Source: Mytilinidion resinicola
Taxonomy: Eukaryota > Ascomycota > Dothideomycetes > Mytilinidiales > Mytilinidiaceae
Length of the DNA stretch: 64,000 nucleotides
Assembly: GCF_010093595.1 (NCBI RefSeq)
Contig: NW_022985448.1
Coordinates: forward strand, 127,077 to 191,076
Reading direction: 5' to 3'
Of the stretch, positions 58,952 through 64,000 are shown piece after piece. The translations under genes were made by a program, and so were the position numbers. Positions within the stretch are counted from its first letter, which is position 1. The number at the start of each line of letters is the position of its first letter. The notes under the pieces are model-generated. The model ran no database searches and had not been told where the DNA came from. It saw only the letters and a program-made list of their open reading frames with translations.

Positions 58952-59485
58952 TGTTATAACCTGTAATATAAACCACCCGAGCGCAGAGGCACTTACGGAA
59001 ATAAGTAAGTAGATAAAACTAATTATATAGAACTAGGTTACAGGACTAAGGGGGTTATATATAGGACGTATAGGGATCCTAGATTCCTTTACAGACTGCT
59101 AGTAGATAGGAATAATCTAAGAATAGGATATTATAAGGATAGGGTTACGTAATAGCTTGTTAAGCTCGCAGAGAGAAGTAAGCATAGAGCCGAGCGAGCG
59201 CTTATCGGGCTTAAGGCGCTCGAGGGCTACAAGCTCTAAGAGTAAGACAAGTAAAAAAGTTTCTTAGGACGGAGCTTTTATATATAAGGACGCTCCTTTA
59301 TATAAATAGGAACCTTATATTTAACTTAAGACTTTAATACTACCTATTAGAAGTAATAACCCCGTTTTATATCTGGATTAATTATTACCTTACCTTTTAA
59401 AAACTATTACACCCCGATAATAACTTGCCTATACCCTGCCTTAGTATATAACACTTAGAAGGTATAGAAGAAACGACCTGTTATA
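58952..59485 (+). repeat. 3' LTR of chromovirus B
   Basis: 534 bp, starting TGTTATAACCTG and ending GTTATA, followed by the CTTAA target duplication. Confidence 0.9.
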
Positions 59486-60083
59486 CTTAAATTTAAATCG
59501 GATAAGGTTTATATAGCAGCTACCTTTTTAAAGAAAAAAGCGTTTAACTAGTTTAACCTAATACTTATAAACTAGCTTAGCAACGCTAATATAGATAATC
59601 GGAAACTAAAAACTAATATTATATTTAGCAACTATAAATACTTTAAATCGGTACTCTAGATAACCTTTAGAAACACCGATAAAAAACGGATAGTAGAATA
59701 AAAAATTGCAGTTCTAAAGTAGAAAAGCTTAACTAGCTGCTATATTTTAGAGTTTATATAAATCGCGTTTAAGCTATTATAGGGAAATAAAGCTCTATAA
59801 GTATAATACTATAAAAGTTTTAAGGAAAATATTAAGAATAAAATTATATAAGGCGAAAGGCCTTTAATACTTTATAAACTTAAGGAAATAGTAATATAAA
59901 TCGATAGTTAATAGTATAAATAATAACTAGAATAGGTAGATAAAAGGGGACTTTATTCCTACGCCTAACTAGCTAAACTAAAGCTAAAAGTAACTAACCG
60001 TAACTATAGAAATTATATAAAGATTAATATTATAAAATAATATAATAACTAAAGGGGTAAACTAATTACTAATAAGAAAAGGT

Positions 60084-63000
60084 GTTACAGCTTAAACGGT
60101 AAAGCTTACTACACAGCGTAACACGTAATATTAGGACCCGGCGAGAGGCCTTATTATAAGGGCCTATACGAGCCTTAGCAGGAGTATACCTGCTAACCGC
60201 CGCCCTGCCTTTTTATAGCTTTTTAAGCTACGTTTTATTATTTAACCCGCCTACCTGCCGTGTATTATAGAATATATAGTAAATTTAGTTATTACTTCTA
60301 CCTACCTGCCCGAGCTAGTGTTACAACCCGTAATACGAACAACCCGAGCGCAGAGGCACTCGCGGAGACAAGCAAGCAGATAAGACTGATAACACAGAAC
60401 CAGGTCACAGGACCAAGAGGGTCACGTGTAGGACGCATAGGGATCCTGGATTCCCCCACGGACTGCTGGTGGATGGGAACGATCTAAGAATGGGACATCA
60501 CGAGAACAGGGTCACGTGATGGCTCGCCAGGCTCGCAACGGGAAGTAAGCATAGAGCCATGCGAGCGCTCGTCGAGCTCGAGACGCTCGAGGACTATGAG
60601 CCCGTAGAGCCATATGAGCAAGAGGTTTTCTTAGGACGGAGCTTTCATATAAGAGGACGCTCCTTTGCATAGATAGGAACCTTGTGTTCAACTTAAGACT
60701 TCAATACTACCTATTGGAAGTAACAACCCCGTCTTAGAACCTTGATTGATTATTGCCTCACCTTTTGAAGACTATTGCACCCCGACGACGACTTGCCTAT
60801 ACCCTGCCTTAGTGTGAGACACTTGGAAGGTATAGAAGAGACGACCCGTTACAGCTAGCTAGGGCAATCCTGCCGCCCGAGACCGTAATATTACGTAGCT
60901 CCTTACCCACCTAGCTATCTACCTGCACTGCCGACCTAATATTTTACTTTTTCCCCCTAGTTCTGCCGGATAGCAAATCCGCGTTCGCCGCCTATATTAC
61001 TAACTATATATATAAATAGTATAAGTACTACCGCTAAATATATAAATATATTAATACCGCCTAGGAAAGCCTTACTAAAAACCACTAAGCCGCACTTTAT
61101 ATATAAGCCCTAGAATTAGAAATTAAGGAATATAAATAATAGAGCAACTAACTAAAGGTATAATTATAAGCTATCTATAAATACTAGAAGGAAAAAATAA
61201 AAAAGCTTACGAATAAACTAGCTTTAGCCCTTACTAAGAGATAGAAAGCAATTAATATAGCTATACCTACCGTTCGCACCGCCCTATAAACCCTAATACT
61301 GCAAGTACTAACTAAAGGAAATATAGCTAATATAGTATAAACGCCTCCGTCTACTTCTAATATATCTACCACCTCTGCCCGGCTTTCTAAGAAATAACCT
61401 AACCTTAATAAGTTTACGGGTAACTAAAAGAACCTTTACTACTTCCTTTCTTAAATCTATAAAAAAATAACTATTAACTAAAACTACTTTCCTAACTTCT
61501 AAAGCTAAATATTTTATATAAATAGTTATTTAAGTAAAAACCTGTACGCCTAAGTCCTGCTATATATTATAAAAGGAAACTATTAACTACCCGATTTTAA
61601 AGCTATTCTAGAACTTTTAGAATAAGTATATAGAAACCCTAACTAAGTCCGTAACTCCTGCACTAAACTATTCCGCCTCCGCCAGAATAATAAAAAATTT
61701 AGCATTTTTTTTACTAAATTCTAATACCTAGCTTTAGAAAAAAAGCTTTCTAAAAAAGCTCTACTAACTCTTTTAGAAGAAGCTGTTAACTATAAACTAA
61801 AGGGAATACTACTCTACTATAAACCCCCTAGCAGGGAGTACTATATATTTATAAAGTTTTTTTAAAACCTAGATAACTGCTATAAATAATATAAAGTATC
61901 TACTACTATAACCCTAAAAATATATACTAATATAACTTAAACTTGTTAGGAAACACCTGTTTCTATAGAAATATAAACTGCTATACCCTAGTTATTACTA
62001 AGAGCGTCCGGCGCTATAAAAATTATAGAAGTTTCTAGAGACCTAATAAATTTTTTAAAAGGTTGCTTAACTTAATATAAAAGGAAGGAATATTACTATT
62101 ATAGATTTAAGAAATACTTTATCTATAACTGCCCTTAGCCTAATAAATATTCTATCCGCTTCCGCCCTATTTATAAAAACGCGTCCTTCTAGAGCCTTTT
62201 ACCGCCCTTTACTAAATATAGAACCCGAATACTACTAAAACCTGCTTTTCCCCTATTTTCTACTTTAATAAAAGGATTAAGCCTAATATAGGTTATAGCT
62301 AAGCTTATATACTGCGCACTATATAAGTATCCGCTGCTACTATTTAAAGGATAACTATTAAAAAAGAACAGGTTATAAAAGCTAACCTATTAATTATACC
62401 TATATATTTAGAATACTAGGGCTAAAGTATTCTAGTATATAGTATAATTAATAGTAGCTGTAAAGGAAAAGCGCTAGTTAATAAAGACTAGGTAAAGTAT
62501 TACTATATCCTAATAATTCCGCTTAAGTACCCTTTTTACCTAGAATTGGCCGATAGAGGCAATTCCGAAGCGGGTAAAGTAACCTATACTATTTAGGTTT
62601 AATTATAGATAAATAAATATTTAGAAACTGTTTAAATAGGGGTAACTAAACTAAGTTATTACCCGATTATTCTAGGAATCCTATAGCTACGCCTGTATAA
62701 TCCTATACCGGACTAGTCCCGCAATATACTATAGTTTATAAGCTAGTACTATTATAAACACTATAACGTGCCGCAAAAAGCAACGTGTATATAAGAAATT
62801 GCTAATATTTTAAAAAAGAACCGCCTGGAGTACCTACCGCCTGCACTAAAAAACTTAGAAGGGAAAAATATAGCACCTATTTCCTTACGCGTATATAGCG
62901 CCTACCTATAAAAAGGATATAAACTCTTTTCTATATTACTAGATAATATTAACTATATTCTATTTAAAAAGAAGGGCTTTAACCTAAACCGCCTGCCTAA

Positions 63001-64000
63001 AAAACTATAAAAGTTTACTAATATTTTTTTACCTAAAAATACTAACTGCCTGCTACTACACCGCTTATATAACTATAAGATTAAGTTAAAAAAAAGAAAA
63101 ACGCCCTTTTTTAGACCCTTATACCTAATATCCTGTAATAAGCTAATAGCTCTAAAAGAATAGGTAGTAGATAATCTAAAAAAAGGATTTATCCGCCCTA
63201 GCTCTTTACCTACTGCGTTACCTATATTATTTATAAAAAAGCCTAGAAAAGGCCTCTGCTTCTATATTAACTACTAAGCGCTAAATACTATAATAGTTAA
63301 GAACTACTACCCGCTACTATTAATAAAGGAAACCTTAAATAATCTAAAGAGGATAAAGTACTTTATAAAGATTAATATTATATCTGCCTTTAATAACCTA
63401 TATATAAAAAAGAGTTAAAAATAGCTTACTATATTCTAAACCCGACTAGAACTGTTTAAAACCTTAGTAATACCGTTTAGGCTTACTAGAGCCCCTGCAA
63501 TATTCTAATAATTTATAAATAATACTCTATAAAAGCATTTTAATATTTTCTATACTACCTACCTAAATAATATTCTAATTTATAGCCGGAACTAAACTAA
63601 ACACCTAGAGTATATTTATACTATACTAAAACTGCTATAAAAAGTAGAACTCTATATAAAAATTAAGAAATATAAGTTCTTTACTAAAGAAATAATATTC
63701 CTAGGTATTATTATAGGAGCTAACAGCCTGTAAATAGACCTAAAGAAGATTAAAGCTATAATAAACTAGAAGACACCAACTCGCCTAACTAATATATAAG
63801 CTTTTATAGGATTTAAAAACTTCTACCGCTAATTTATTAGAGACTTCTTAAAAATTATTACTCCGCTAGTATACCTAATAAAAAAGGGCGTTGCCTTTAT
63901 ATAGGATGCTGCCTATTAGAAAGCTTTTACCGAATTAAAAGAAGCCTTTACCTCTGCACCTGTCCTAGCACTATTTAACTAGAATAAGCCTATTATTGTG
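60084..64000 (+). mobile_element. second Ty3/Gypsy family, RIP-mutated, runs off the right edge
   Basis: It begins near 60084 (TGTTACAGCTTAAACGG), inside chromovirus A gag, and is split by a solo LTR at 60319-60853. Decayed gag is seen near 61370-61560 (NKFTGN then YYFLS), a knuckle region near 62090, and RT from about 63180 ([27 protein letters not shown] and FLGIIIGANSL), with early RNase H at the edge. The sequence is distinct from the chromovirus family. The LTR end of this element could not be placed, so no LTR pair is shown. Confidence 0.78.
60319..60853 (+). repeat. solo LTR of the chromovirus family, almost unmutated
   Basis: 535 bp starting TGTTACAACCCG and ending CCGTTACA, with a 5-bp duplication GCTAG at 60314-60318 and 60854-60858. 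It aligns with the three LTRs at 50838, 51748 and 58952, but keeps C and G where they have T and A. No internal sequence follows, so it arose by LTR-LTR recombination. Confidence 0.92.

Larger units (their letters stand above)
51748..59485 (+). mobile_element. chromovirus B, complete chromodomain Ty3/Gypsy element, RIP-mutated
   Basis: The element is 7738 bp, with two 534-bp LTRs (51748-52281 and 58952-59485) and a 5-bp CTTAA duplication at 51743-51747 and 59486-59490. In order it has gag with a CCHC remnant (ACLLYGE then HFASKYSK, near 53258), protease (LLNSSVQGNFI near 54730, where DSGA is usual), RT (LRLYIDYR near 55470 and VVYLDNILIY near 55770), RNase H, integrase (near 57000-57450) and a chromodomain (YKVEQILDS and KEYLI near 57980-58050). 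Stops and Asp-to-Asn changes fit RIP. Chromodomains target insertion to heterochromatin. Dead as it stands. Confidence 0.9.
50838..60083 (+). mobile_element. chromovirus A (Ty3/Gypsy), interrupted by chromovirus B
   Basis: The 5' LTR is 50838-51374. The leader and early gag run to 51747, and gag resumes after the nested element at 59486 and continues to about 60083, where another Gypsy element begins. The sequence on both sides aligns with the uninterrupted gag of chromovirus B. The rest of the element is absent from the window. Confidence 0.8.

Noticed and set aside
60260..60487. Plus-strand frame of 75 codons near 60.3 kb
   Set aside because: It crosses the border of the solo LTR, so it cannot be an original gene.
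61184..61372. Minus-strand frame of 62 codons
   Set aside because: It is antisense to decayed Gypsy gag.

Overview
The window is filamentous-ascomycete (Pezizomycotina) nuclear DNA. The evidence is short introns of about 47-130 nt with GTRNGT donors and CTAAC-like branch sites, a fungal gene repertoire (DUF3425 bZIP, HRD3, OST5, GCN5, class III GH18-like sequence), and a very AT-rich repeat block whose dead transposons carry stop codons where Gln or Trp codons are expected. That decay is the signature of repeat-induced point mutation (RIP, CpA to TpA). A dothideomycete-like organism with AT isochores fits, but I cannot name the species.

The window has two halves with a sharp compositional border near 27.15 kb.

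Positions 1-27 kb are gene-dense, with normal GC. In order they hold: an SRA-YDG methylcytosine-binding-type protein cut by the window edge; a Mei5/Sfr1 recombination protein; a bZIP-DUF3425 regulator; a zinc alcohol dehydrogenase; an AKR7-like aldo-keto reductase; a cytochrome P450; the GCN5 acetyltransferase; a 79-residue OST5-like oligosaccharyltransferase subunit; the Rad1 checkpoint-clamp subunit; a Ser/Thr-rich secreted protein running into a broken GH18 chitinase-like domain; a seven-knuckle CCHC (Gis2/CNBP-like) protein; a DHA2-type MFS transporter; and HRD3/SEL1L of ER-associated degradation. I rebuilt exon structures by checking splice sites and reading phase; most close exactly. The bZIP, ADH, AKR and P450 genes lie side by side between housekeeping genes and could form a small regulated oxidoreductase group.

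Positions 27-64 kb hold no intact gene. They are a nest of RIP-decayed transposons. Two are Pogo/Fot1-type TIR elements with TA target duplications. Several are Tad1/I-like LINEs, where LINE3 sits inside LINE2 with a 13-bp target duplication and itself carries a chimeric insertion. A complete 7.7-kb chromodomain Ty3/Gypsy element (chromovirus B) is inserted into a relative (chromovirus A) with a CTTAA duplication. A second Gypsy family runs off the right edge and is interrupted by an almost unmutated solo LTR. RIP is patchy: several islands are lightly mutated while neighbouring parts of the same element are saturated.

I found no CRISPR array, rRNA, tRNA or convincing new defence or catalytic system. 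The most unusual items are the LINE-tailed chimeric retroelement at 39.9-41.3 kb, the recurring antisense cysteine-rich ORF in the chromovirus, the conserved hairpin in the LINE 3' end, and the island-like RIP pattern.
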